Below, piece by piece: positions 42,904-50,582 of a DNA stretch of 60,516 bases. The stretch is from assembly GCA_027622905.1 (NCBI GenBank), contig JAQBVV010000003.1:1-60516 (forward strand), given 5' to 3'. A program made the translations under genes and the position numbers. This DNA comes from Acidobacteriota bacterium (GTDB lineage: Bacteria; Acidobacteriota; Vicinamibacteria; Vicinamibacterales; UBA2999). Under the pieces are notes generated by a model. The model was not told where the DNA came from, made no database searches, and saw only the letters and a program-made list of their open reading frames with translations. How positions within the stretch are numbered: the first letter of the stretch is position 1; every line of letters begins with the position of its first letter.

Positions 42904-43610
42904 CGGTTCTGGGGGTGATCCCGGCGCGCGGAGGCTCGAAGGCCATTCCACGCAAGAATCTGGCTTTGCTCGGCGGCCGGCCGCTCATCGCCTATACCGT
43001 CGACGCGGCGCGCGCGAGCACGGTCCTCGCACGGGTGGTGGTGAGCACTGACGATCAGGACATCGCGGCCGCGGCGAAGGAGCTCGGTGCTGACGTGCCG
43101 TTCCTCCGGCCATCGCATCTCGCGGGCGATGAAACACCGATGCTCGACGTCCTCCTTGACCTCGTCGATGCCCTCGAGCAGCGCGAGGCGTATCGAGCCG
43201 ACATCCTCGTCTTGCTGCAGCCGACATCTCCCTTCCGCCGGGCGGAGCAGATCGACGCCGCGGTCGATCTGCTCACGAGGTCCGGCGCTGATTCGGTTGT
43301 GACGGTGGTGCCTGTACCCCATCAGTTCTCACCAGAGTCACTGATGCAACTGCACGACAACCGCTTGCTGCCCTATGTGTCAGGGCCCGCGCAATTGCGG
43401 CGGCAGGACAAGCCCCGTCTCTTTGCGCGTAACGGGCCGGCCATCGTGGCGGTTCGGACACAGGTGCTCACCGAGCAGAGAACTCTTTACGGTGTCGATA
43501 CGCGAGGACTGGTCATGACCCGCGAGGAGTCCCTGGATATCGATGACGTCTTCGACCTCGAGCTTGCTGAGCTGATGCTCAACGCGCGCAGTGGCGGGAC
43601 AGCAACGTGA
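42900..43610 (+). CDS. neuA: CMP-nonulosonate cytidylyltransferase, NeuA-like (copy 1)
   Basis: A 236-residue enzyme that activates a nonulosonic acid (or related 2-keto acid) with CTP. The nucleotide-binding IPARGGSKAIPRKN is clear, with STDDQDIAAAA, LLQPTSPFR and SLDIDDVFDLELAE later. A GTG at 42915 would start in the middle of the first beta-strand. Reading from CTG 42900 restores the normal family start (M)TVLGVIPARGGSK and makes a CTGA overlap with the NeuC stop, matching the ATGA/GTGA overlaps used elsewhere here. I therefore prefer the CTG start. Confidence 0.85.
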   Translation: MTVLGVIPARGGSKAIPRKNLALLGGRPLIAYTVDAARASTVLARVVVSTDDQDIAAAAKELGADVPFLRPSHLAGDETPMLDVLLDLVDALEQREAYRADILVLLQPTSPFRRAEQIDAAVDLLTRSGADSVVTVVPVPHQFSPESLMQLHDNRLLPYVSGPAQLRRQDKPRLFARNGPAIVAVRTQVLTEQRTLYGVDTRGLVMTREESLDIDDVFDLELAELMLNARSGGTAT

Positions 43611-45361
43611 AGGTTCTGTTTTGCGCCGCGCACTTCGGATACATGCGCAACTTCGAGTCGGCGATCGCCGCGCTCGCGCTGCGGGGGCATCACGTGCACC
43701 TGGTGGCCGACGAGGCAGACTCGATCGGCGGTAGCCCGCTGGTGGAGCGTCTGGCGGCCGAGCATGCGACGGTCACGTATGGATTCGGGCCGTCGCTCGA
43801 TGCCGAGCCCTGGTTTCGCCTGGCTCGCAAGCTGCGCAGCGCCTCAGACTATGTGCGTTTTCATGAGGGGGCCTTCACCACCTTTTACAAGACGCGCCTG
43901 ACGCTCCGCGAACGCATTCCCCGAAGCGTCCTCTGGCTCATGGATGCTGGCTGCGGAAGGATCGGAGTTGCACGCCGTGCCATCGCCGCCGCACTGCGCC
44001 TCGCGGAAGCCGTGATGCCGGTCAGTTCCGCCAGTCGTGCGTTCATCGAGGCCGAGGATCCGGATGTCGTGCTCATGGCCTCGGTGACGGCCTGGCGCGT
44101 GCCTCAGATTGACCACTTCAGAGCGGCCCGGGCGATCGGGCGTCGTACCGCCGTGTGTGTGTACAGCTGGGATCAGCTCTCCAGTAAAGCGCTGCTGCGG
44201 AACGTGCCCGATCGGGTCATTCTGTGGAACGAGACACAGCGTCGGGAGGCAATGGAGTGGCATGGAGTGCCGGCCGACAGGATCGTCGTGACGGGTGCGC
44301 AGTGCTACGACCGCTGGTTTGGGCGTCAGCCATCGAGGAATCGTGATGACTTTTGTCGGGCCGTCGGCCTGTCCTCGGCCCATCCGATACTCCTGTATAT
44401 CTGCTCGGTCCTGACGCCGAACCCGTACGAGTCCAAGTTCATTCTGCGTTGGCTGGAAGAGATCAGGGGGAGCGCGGATCCTGGATTGCGTGACGCATCG
44501 ATTCTTGTTCGACCGCATCCGGAACGCATGGACGAATGGAAGGATGTCTCGCTCGAACGATTTGGAAACGTAGCGCTGTTTGGACGCAATCCCGTCAGTC
44601 CGGATGCGCAGGCCGACTATTTCGATTCGCTTTATCACAGTCATGCCGTGGTTGGTCTGGTCACGAGCGGATTTCTCGAGGCGGCGGTCGTCGGTCGTCC
44701 CGTGTACTCGCTGCTGCTGCCTGAGATGCAGATGTACCAGGAAGGGATGCAGCACTTCCGCTATCTCATAGACGTTGAAGGCGGATTACTGAAGGTGGCC
44801 CGCGAGTTTCCCGACCACCTGTCGGCGCTCGCGACGGCCCTGCGGCAACCCGATGAGCGCGACGAACAGAATCGCAGGTTCGTGCGCGCCTTCGTCAGAC
44901 CCAATGGCCTCGACGTACCGGCGACACCTGGCTTTGTCGCCGCAGTGGAGCAACTCGCAGAAGCCGCGCCTCTCCCACCGGAGGCGCCACCAGCGTGGTG
45001 CACGGTGGTCCAGCCGCTCGCGCTGTGGGTGGCGCAGTCGTCCGAGACCGGATGGTTGCGCCCGCTGTTCCGCGACACGCCGGAGATGAACAACGACCGA
45101 GGGAGATCCAGGAAGATTGCTCGGAAGCAGGCCGCCGCCGCGGCCCGGACCCAGCGTGTTGCAGAGAAGCAGCGAGTGCTCGATGCGCGTCGCAGAGAAC
45201 GCCGGCGCGCGCATTGGGCTGAGACCAGACGGAAACAGCTTGCGCGAGTGGCCGCGGGCGCAAAGGGGATCGTGCGGTCGAGCGGTTCTGGTGCTGCGTG
45301 GCGCAAGCAACTGGCACGGTTCAAGGGACGGGTCAAGACGATGATCGGTCAGGCGCCGTGA
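43607..45361 (+). CDS. family A GT-B-like putative glycosyltransferase with charged tail (A6)
   Basis: A 584-residue family A member starting at GTG 43607, overlapping the NeuA stop. Family points: MKVLFCAAHFGYMRNFES, YSWDQLSSKALL, VILWNETQRREAM, VTGAQCYDRWF, LLYICSVL, VRPHPERM, DYFDSLYHSHAVVGL, QEGMQHFRYL. One odd point: the usual NTSA is VTSG (GLVTSGFLEAAVVG), so the Asn is lost while Thr-Ser remain, which may alter donor choice or activity. The last ~80 residues are a basic helix (RKIARKQAAAAARTQRVAEK). Direct coupling to NeuA suggests use of its CMP-sugar (inference). Confidence 0.75.
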   Translation: MKVLFCAAHFGYMRNFESAIAALALRGHHVHLVADEADSIGGSPLVERLAAEHATVTYGFGPSLDAEPWFRLARKLRSASDYVRFHEGAFTTFYKTRLTLRERIPRSVLWLMDAGCGRIGVARRAIAAALRLAEAVMPVSSASRAFIEAEDPDVVLMASVTAWRVPQIDHFRAARAIGRRTAVCVYSWDQLSSKALLRNVPDRVILWNETQRREAMEWHGVPADRIVVTGAQCYDRWFGRQPSRNRDDFCRAVGLSSAHPILLYICSVLTPNPYESKFILRWLEEIRGSADPGLRDASILVRPHPERMDEWKDVSLERFGNVALFGRNPVSPDAQADYFDSLYHSHAVVGLVTSGFLEAAVVGRPVYSLLLPEMQMYQEGMQHFRYLIDVEGGLLKVAREFPDHLSALATALRQPDERDEQNRRFVRAFVRPNGLDVPATPGFVAAVEQLAEAAPLPPEAPPAWCTVVQPLALWVAQSSETGWLRPLFRDTPEMNNDRGRSRKIARKQAAAAARTQRVAEKQRVLDARRRERRRAHWAETRRKQLARVAAGAKGIVRSSGSGAAWRKQLARFKGRVKTMIGQAP

Positions 45362-46419
45362 CCACGACGATGCGCCAGGTGGCGATCGGGGTGGCGTTGC
45401 ACAATCGTGTCGCGTACCTCCCCGAGGCGCTCGACTCGCTGCTGGCCCAGTCTTTCGAGGACTTCGATCTGATCCTCGTCGACGATGGATCGACCGACGG
45501 CACCGAGGGGGTGGCGCGTGCGTATGAGCGACGTGATGCGCGGGTGCGCTATCTCAGGTTCGCCGAGCGCCGCGGGATGGTTGTTGCCTGGCGAACAGCG
45601 TTTGACGAGGCCGCTGCGTCAGGAGCGACGTACTTTGCCTGGGGCAGCGACCATGATCGGTGGCATCCGGAGTGGCTGACCAGGCTGGTCTCCGCGCTTG
45701 CGGGTCACCCCGAGATCGTGCTGGCCTATCCCCTGACCCAGCGAATCGATCCGGACGGTGCGCCATTGGCAAAGCCCGCACGCCAGTTCGAGACAGCAGG
45801 CATAGTGGACAGGCGAGTGCGCTGGAGGCGTCTGAGTCGCAGCGACTCACTGGCGGCCGGTGACGCCGTGTACGGGCTCATGCGCGCGGAGGCAGTACGC
45901 CGCGCCGGTGTGTTTCGTGGGGTACTGTCGCCCGATCGCCTCCTGATCGCGGAACTCTCGTTGCAGGGGCAGATTCGCCAGGTGCCCGAGGTTCTCTGGT
46001 GTCGTCGCCAGTTCGCGGAGGGAAGTGTCGGACGTCAGCGAGACTCGCTCTTCGCGCCGGGCGCACCGAGGCCGTCTGCCCGTACCCCCGCCTGGTACCT
46101 GCACGCGCGCTCACTCTGGACGACCTACGCGTATCCCGGGGGCTCCTCGCTTCAGCTCTCACGTGGTGAGGTTGCCGGTATGGTGCTCGAATATTCGGTC
46201 GCCTACGCATGGCGGCACTACGGCAAGTCGAGCGCGCAGCGCGGCCTGTTATCGGTGTTCGGATGGCCGAGGTGGGTGTACAAGCGGGTGAAGCACGCAG
46301 CGTTGCTCGCCCTCTATACTGTGCTGATCACTTTACGAAAGGCAGGCGCCACGCCCTGTGCCGAGCGCCTGTGCGCCAGGCTCACGGGACGAGAGCGCCC
46401 GTGGCGAAGATCCGCATGA
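45358..46419 (+). CDS. GT2 family glycosyltransferase
   Basis: Read from GTG 45358, which overlaps the previous stop (ATG 45370 is an alternative); 353 residues. It has the GT-A core QVAIGVALHNRVAYLPEAL, ILVDDGSTDGTE and a DxD-like element in WGSDHDRWHPEW. The middle shows RSDSLAAGDAVYGLMR in place of the usual acceptor loop, and the C-terminus carries basic and hydrophobic stretches that may touch the membrane. It sits between two family A genes, sharing overlaps with both, so it probably adds one residue of the same glycan. Confidence 0.82.
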   Translation: MTTTMRQVAIGVALHNRVAYLPEALDSLLAQSFEDFDLILVDDGSTDGTEGVARAYERRDARVRYLRFAERRGMVVAWRTAFDEAAASGATYFAWGSDHDRWHPEWLTRLVSALAGHPEIVLAYPLTQRIDPDGAPLAKPARQFETAGIVDRRVRWRRLSRSDSLAAGDAVYGLMRAEAVRRAGVFRGVLSPDRLLIAELSLQGQIRQVPEVLWCRRQFAEGSVGRQRDSLFAPGAPRPSARTPAWYLHARSLWTTYAYPGGSSLQLSRGEVAGMVLEYSVAYAWRHYGKSSAQRGLLSVFGWPRWVYKRVKHAALLALYTVLITLRKAGATPCAERLCARLTGRERPWRRSA

Positions 46420-49100
46420 AGATTCTGTTTCTCGCTCGTCATTTCTCGTACCTGCGCCTCTTCGAGTCGGCCATTGCCGAACTGGCCGAGCGTGGCCACA
46501 CCATTCACCTGTCGGCCGATCGCGAGGAGGAGCTGGGTGGCGCGGAGCTGGTCGAGCGCCTTGCCGTGCGGTACCCCGCGGTAACTGTTGGATGGACGCC
46601 GGGGCGACAGGCTGGTGCCTGGGCGGACCTCGGACGGAAACTCCGTCTGGGCATCGACTACCTGCGCTTTCTCGATCCTCGGTACGACTCGACTCCTCGC
46701 TTACGAGGACGATCCGAGGAGCGAACGCCGTCCCTGGTGCGGTGGCTGGTGAAGCTGCCGGTGTTACGAGGACCAGCCGGTCGGCGAGTGATTCGCTGGT
46801 GTCTGCGTCAGTTCGAACAGGCCGTGCCCCGGAGTCGCGAACTCACGGCGTACCTTGAGGAGCAAGCGCCAGACGTTGTGCTGATCACGCCGCTGGTCGA
46901 TCTCGGATCACCGCAGCTCGATCACTTTGTGAGCGCCCGGTCGCTCGGTTTGCGGACGGTGCTGTGCGTAGGCAGCTGGGATCACCTGTCCAGCAAGGGC
47001 TTATTGCGGGCGGCCCCGAATCTCGTGACAGTGTGGAACGAGACGCAGAAGAAGGAAGCGATCGAATTCCATCGCGTTCCGGCCGAGCGAGTGGTCGTGA
47101 CGGGCGCGCAGTGCTACGACCAGTGGTTCGGGCGTCAGCCATCACGCTCGCGTGATGAATTTTGCGAACGCGCGGGACTCGACCCGGGGCGTCCCTTCGT
47201 GCTCTACGTGTGCTCGTCGCTGTTCAAGAACACCGCCAACGAGGCGCGATTCGCGGAGAGCTGGATTCAGCAGGTCCGCGGCAGCGCCGACCCAGCGCTT
47301 CGTGAGGCCGGTCTGTTGATCCGGCCGCACCCTCGGCGCCTTGACGAGTGGCAGCAGGTTGACCTGACAGGATTCAGGAACGTCACGTTGTTCGGCAGTC
47401 ACCCCGTCGACCCTGGCACCAAGGACGACTATTTCGACTCGCTGTACTACGCGTCCGCTGTGGTTGGACTCAACACGAGCGCGTTCCTGGAAGCGGGGGT
47501 TGCCGGGAAGCCAGTGCTTTCGATACTGGTACCGGAAATTTCCGAAGACAACCAGGAAGGGACCATTCACTTTCACTATCTGCTCGGGGTTGGCGGCGGA
47601 CTGCTGGAGACAGCTCGCAGCCTCGGGGAGCACGTGACCCAGCTTGCGGCGGCGCTGGCTGATCCGGGACCGGGCATCGAGCGGGCGCGGCGTTTTACCG
47701 AGGGGTTCATCCGACCTTACGGCCTGGACGAGCCGGCCACCCCACGGTTCGCACGCGCGATTGAAGATGTGGCCTTGGTCCCGTCACCAACCCGGGTCGG
47801 CGCACCGCCAGCGGCGATCGTGGCCCGAGCGCTGCTCTTGCCGTGGCTTGCCTTCGCACAGCTCAGATACGCGACGCAGCCGCTGCGAAAGGAGTCGAGG
47901 TACAAGTACCGTCGTTTCCGTCGCCACGCGAAGAAGCAGGTGTTCCTGAAGATTCGTCATTTCGCCGTGACTCGGCTGAGGCGGATCGTGGGCGAGGAGC
48001 CGCCGCAGCTTCGTCAGGGGACGGGAGCCATCTTGACGCCCAAGCTCAACAAACATCGTGACCCGGCGAAGAACCTTCGGTTTCCGGGCGTGCCGGAGGT
48101 TGACGAAACCAAGGAACTCGTGACGATGCTGGGACGCCAGGATCGACCGATCATCGTCGGTCCGTGGCTCACCGAGGCCGGCTTCGAACTGTTGTACTGG
48201 ATTCCGTTTCTTGCCTGGGTGAAGTCGTACGCCAGTCTGCATGACGACCAGCTGATCGTGGTGTCGCGGGGCGGTGCTGCGCCCTGGTACCGACACATCA
48301 CCCCCCATTATCACGACATCCTCTCGCTCTACACGGCTGATGAGTTTCGGCTCAGGAATGAAACCCGGGTACATGAGCAGAGGGGGCGCCTGAAGCATTT
48401 TGATATTGGCGATTTCGATCGCGAAGTCATCGAGCGCGTCAAACGAAAACGCGGTCTGGACAAGGTCAAGATCCTGCATCCGTCGCTGATGTACAACCTG
48501 TTCAACGTCTTCTGGCGGCAACAGGCACCGATCACGCTGGTGGAGGCGTTCGGCATTTTTCGGCAACTGCCAAAGCTTCCCCTTGGCGACCTCGCGGCTG
48601 CATTGCCACGTGACTACGTGGCGGTCAAGTTCTACGCAAACTCCGCGCTTCCGGACTCGGCGGCGAACAACGCGTTCATCGCGCAGGTGCTCGCGGATAT
48701 CTCGCAGACCACGGACGTGGTCCTTCTCAATACAGGGCAGCGCTATGACGACCATTCTGACTTCACGATGCCGCGCCGAGATCGGCTGCACTCGGTCGAG
48801 CATCTGATGACCCCGGAGACCAACCTGGAGGTACAGACGCGCATCATCTGCGGTGCGCGTGCCTTTGTTGGCACTTATGGTGGTTTTTCGTATCTGGCGC
48901 CATTCTGCGGCACCAACGCGGTCGCCTTCTTCTCCAATCCCACGGCATTTCGTTTCGACCATCTTGAGGTGTCGAAGCGCGTCTTTTCGAGCCTGAGGAG
49001 CGGCTCGTTCGTGCCGCTGGATGTCAAGGATGTCGATGTGGTCCGTTTGTCGCTGGGCCGAGTCGACAAGGAACAGCAGGCCGGAGTAGGAGTGCCCTAG
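46416..49100 (+). CDS. fused family A + family B putative bifunctional glycosyltransferase (A7-B2)
   Basis: An 894-residue protein starting at ATG 46416 (ATGA overlap). Residues 1 to about 500 are family A: MKILFLARHFSYLRLFES, GSWDHLSSKGLL, TVWNETQKKEAI, VTGAQCYDQWF, LLIRPHPRR, GLNTSAFLEAGV and QEGTIHFHYLL. A basic linker follows at about 500-570 (YKYRRFRRHAKKQ). Residues from about 576 are family B: IIVGPWLTEAGFELLYWIPF, LIVVSRGGAAPWY, ILHPSLMYNLF, LLNTGQRYDDHSD and FVGTYGGFSYLAPFCG. Both halves look complete, and the frame is continuous. A fusion of families otherwise encoded separately here argues that A and B act in succession. Confidence 0.8.
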   Translation: MKILFLARHFSYLRLFESAIAELAERGHTIHLSADREEELGGAELVERLAVRYPAVTVGWTPGRQAGAWADLGRKLRLGIDYLRFLDPRYDSTPRLRGRSEERTPSLVRWLVKLPVLRGPAGRRVIRWCLRQFEQAVPRSRELTAYLEEQAPDVVLITPLVDLGSPQLDHFVSARSLGLRTVLCVGSWDHLSSKGLLRAAPNLVTVWNETQKKEAIEFHRVPAERVVVTGAQCYDQWFGRQPSRSRDEFCERAGLDPGRPFVLYVCSSLFKNTANEARFAESWIQQVRGSADPALREAGLLIRPHPRRLDEWQQVDLTGFRNVTLFGSHPVDPGTKDDYFDSLYYASAVVGLNTSAFLEAGVAGKPVLSILVPEISEDNQEGTIHFHYLLGVGGGLLETARSLGEHVTQLAAALADPGPGIERARRFTEGFIRPYGLDEPATPRFARAIEDVALVPSPTRVGAPPAAIVARALLLPWLAFAQLRYATQPLRKESRYKYRRFRRHAKKQVFLKIRHFAVTRLRRIVGEEPPQLRQGTGAILTPKLNKHRDPAKNLRFPGVPEVDETKELVTMLGRQDRPIIVGPWLTEAGFELLYWIPFLAWVKSYASLHDDQLIVVSRGGAAPWYRHITPHYHDILSLYTADEFRLRNETRVHEQRGRLKHFDIGDFDREVIERVKRKRGLDKVKILHPSLMYNLFNVFWRQQAPITLVEAFGIFRQLPKLPLGDLAAALPRDYVAVKFYANSALPDSAANNAFIAQVLADISQTTDVVLLNTGQRYDDHSDFTMPRRDRLHSVEHLMTPETNLEVQTRIICGARAFVGTYGGFSYLAPFCGTNAVAFFSNPTAFRFDHLEVSKRVFSSLRSGSFVPLDVKDVDVVRLSLGRVDKEQQAGVGVP

Positions 49101-49234
49101 ATGATCGACCGGTGCGGCGACCCGATCGTGATTGAGAGGCCGTTGACCAGAGTCCTGTTGCGAGCACAGCGATCTCATGGCCGCTGCTTGGACGATGGTG
49201 ACCGGGAGTTCGAGGCTGCGGCGGTGCACATCTG

Positions 49235-50266
49235 ATGTCGTCGAGTCCGTCAGGCTTGCAGACCGGGCGCAGCTTCATCATCGGAGAGGTGGGGCTTGCG
49301 CACGACGGGAGCCTCGGCTACGCGCACGCCTTCGTCGACGAGGTCGCGCGCGCGGGAGCCGACGCCGTCAAGTTCCAGACGCATATCGCGGAGGCCGAGA
49401 GCACGGCCACGGAACCATTTCGCGTGGCGTTCAGTCGGAAGGATGCGACGCGTTACGACTACTGGAAGCGCCTCGAATTTTCCGAGGCCGAGTGGCAGGG
49501 ACTTGCGGATCACGCACGCGACCGGGGCCTGGTGTTTCTAAGCTCGCCGTTCTCGCGGGAAGCTGTCCAGATGCTGACCCGCGTTGGCATGGCGATGTGG
49601 AAGGTCGGTTCCGGCGAGGTAGGCAACCTGCCGCTGCTGGACGCGATGACGGCGACGGGGCGGCCGGTGATTCTGTCAAGCGGCATGAGCGACCTCTCGG
49701 AACTGGACTCCGCCGTTGCGCGCGTCCGACACGCTGGCGTGCAGCTGGCGGTATTGCAGTGCACCACGGCCTATCCCTGTCCTCCCGAGCGAATCGGCTT
49801 GAACATGATGCAGGTCTTTCGCGATCGCTACGGCTGCTTCGTGGGGCTCTCCGATCACTCGGGTACCGTGTACCCAGGGATTGCTGCCGCGGCGCTCGGC
49901 GCTGACGTGCTGGAAGTACATGTCACCATGAGTCGGGGCATGTTCGGTCCGGACGTACCCGCGTCGGTCACCATGGAGGAGTTGCGGGTGCTGGTTGACG
50001 GCGTACGCTTCGTGGAGCGCATGCAGGCGAATCCCGTCGACAAGGACGCTGCCGCCAGAGACGTGAGTGCGCTTCGCGACATCTTCACGAAGAGCCTCGT
50101 CGCTCAGGGCGACCTGCCGGTCGGCACGGTGCTCACGGAGTCCCACCTCGGCATGAAGAAGCCGGGTACGGGGATCCCGGCGAATCAGCTGGCGAGCGTG
50201 GTCGGTCGCCGTCTTCGCCGCTCGCTCGTCGCAGACGAGCAGATCCGAACGGAGGACCTTGAGTAG
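49235..50266 (+). CDS. neuB: nonulosonic acid synthase, NeuB-like
   Basis: A 343-residue enzyme that condenses phosphoenolpyruvate with a mannosamine-type sugar to give a sialic-, legionaminic- or pseudaminic-acid-like product. Seen: IIGEVGLAHDGSLGYA, ADAVKFQTH, SPFSREAVQML, KVGSGEVGN, ILSSGMSDLSELD, QCTTAYPCPPE and GLSDHSGT in the barrel. From about residue 281 there is an antifreeze-like SAF domain (MKKPGTGIPANQL). The first domain motifs differ slightly from Neu5Ac synthases (GLAHDG instead of GxNHxG), which fits a less common nonulosonate. It is the only NeuB in the window. Confidence 0.88.
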   Translation: MSSSPSGLQTGRSFIIGEVGLAHDGSLGYAHAFVDEVARAGADAVKFQTHIAEAESTATEPFRVAFSRKDATRYDYWKRLEFSEAEWQGLADHARDRGLVFLSSPFSREAVQMLTRVGMAMWKVGSGEVGNLPLLDAMTATGRPVILSSGMSDLSELDSAVARVRHAGVQLAVLQCTTAYPCPPERIGLNMMQVFRDRYGCFVGLSDHSGTVYPGIAAAALGADVLEVHVTMSRGMFGPDVPASVTMEELRVLVDGVRFVERMQANPVDKDAAARDVSALRDIFTKSLVAQGDLPVGTVLTESHLGMKKPGTGIPANQLASVVGRRLRRSLVADEQIRTEDLE

Positions 50267-50582
50267 CTCGCTCCGCACGACCCGTCCGGAAGTCTGTCGG
50301 GAATGAGCCTCAAGGGCGATCTGGCGGTCTGGTTGTCGAGGCCCTCGCGGCGGATCGCCTCGCTCCGAACGAAGGTTGCGGCGCTGCGTGCCGACGCACC
50401 CCAAGCCGGGAGGGCCATCAGCGGCGTGAATCGCGAAACAGCGTTGTACTTGCTGCGCGCTGACACAGACGCGACAGCTATCGCTTAAGACGCACTGGCA
50501 CCGCTTGGCATGTCGGCATACAGAGGACTGAGAACGTGAAACTGTCACTTGAGAACTGGGTGCGCACAGGCGTGCAGGCGCC
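50267..50582 (+). other. 316-base gap between neuB and second neuC
   Basis: It holds one possible small reading frame (50303-50488, listed separately) and no clear promoter, terminator or RNA. The gap is unusual in a stretch where genes otherwise overlap or nearly touch, so it could be the remnant of a lost gene. Confidence 0.4.
50303..50488 (+). CDS. possible small basic protein (61 residues)
   Basis: A short frame with ATG directly after GGGA, too close for a good ribosome binding site. The product is basic at the N-terminus (WLSRPSRRIASLRTKVAALR) and resembles in style the amphipathic N-termini of other proteins here. It could be real, a remnant of a longer gene, or chance. Confidence 0.25.
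   Translation: MSLKGDLAVWLSRPSRRIASLRTKVAALRADAPQAGRAISGVNRETALYLLRADTDATAIA

Noticed and set aside
46416..49100. Possibility that the A-B fusion is an assembly or frameshift artefact
   Set aside because: The frame is continuous through a plausible basic linker and both halves are complete. An error would need to remove a stop and keep frame without harming either core. Still worth confirming by reads.
47784..49229. Long open frame of 481 codons on the minus strand opposite the A7-B2 fusion
   Set aside because: The plus strand carries clear conserved motifs of both families here. The minus-strand product has no recognisable domain and is low in hydrophobic order, as expected for an antisense shadow in GC-rich DNA.
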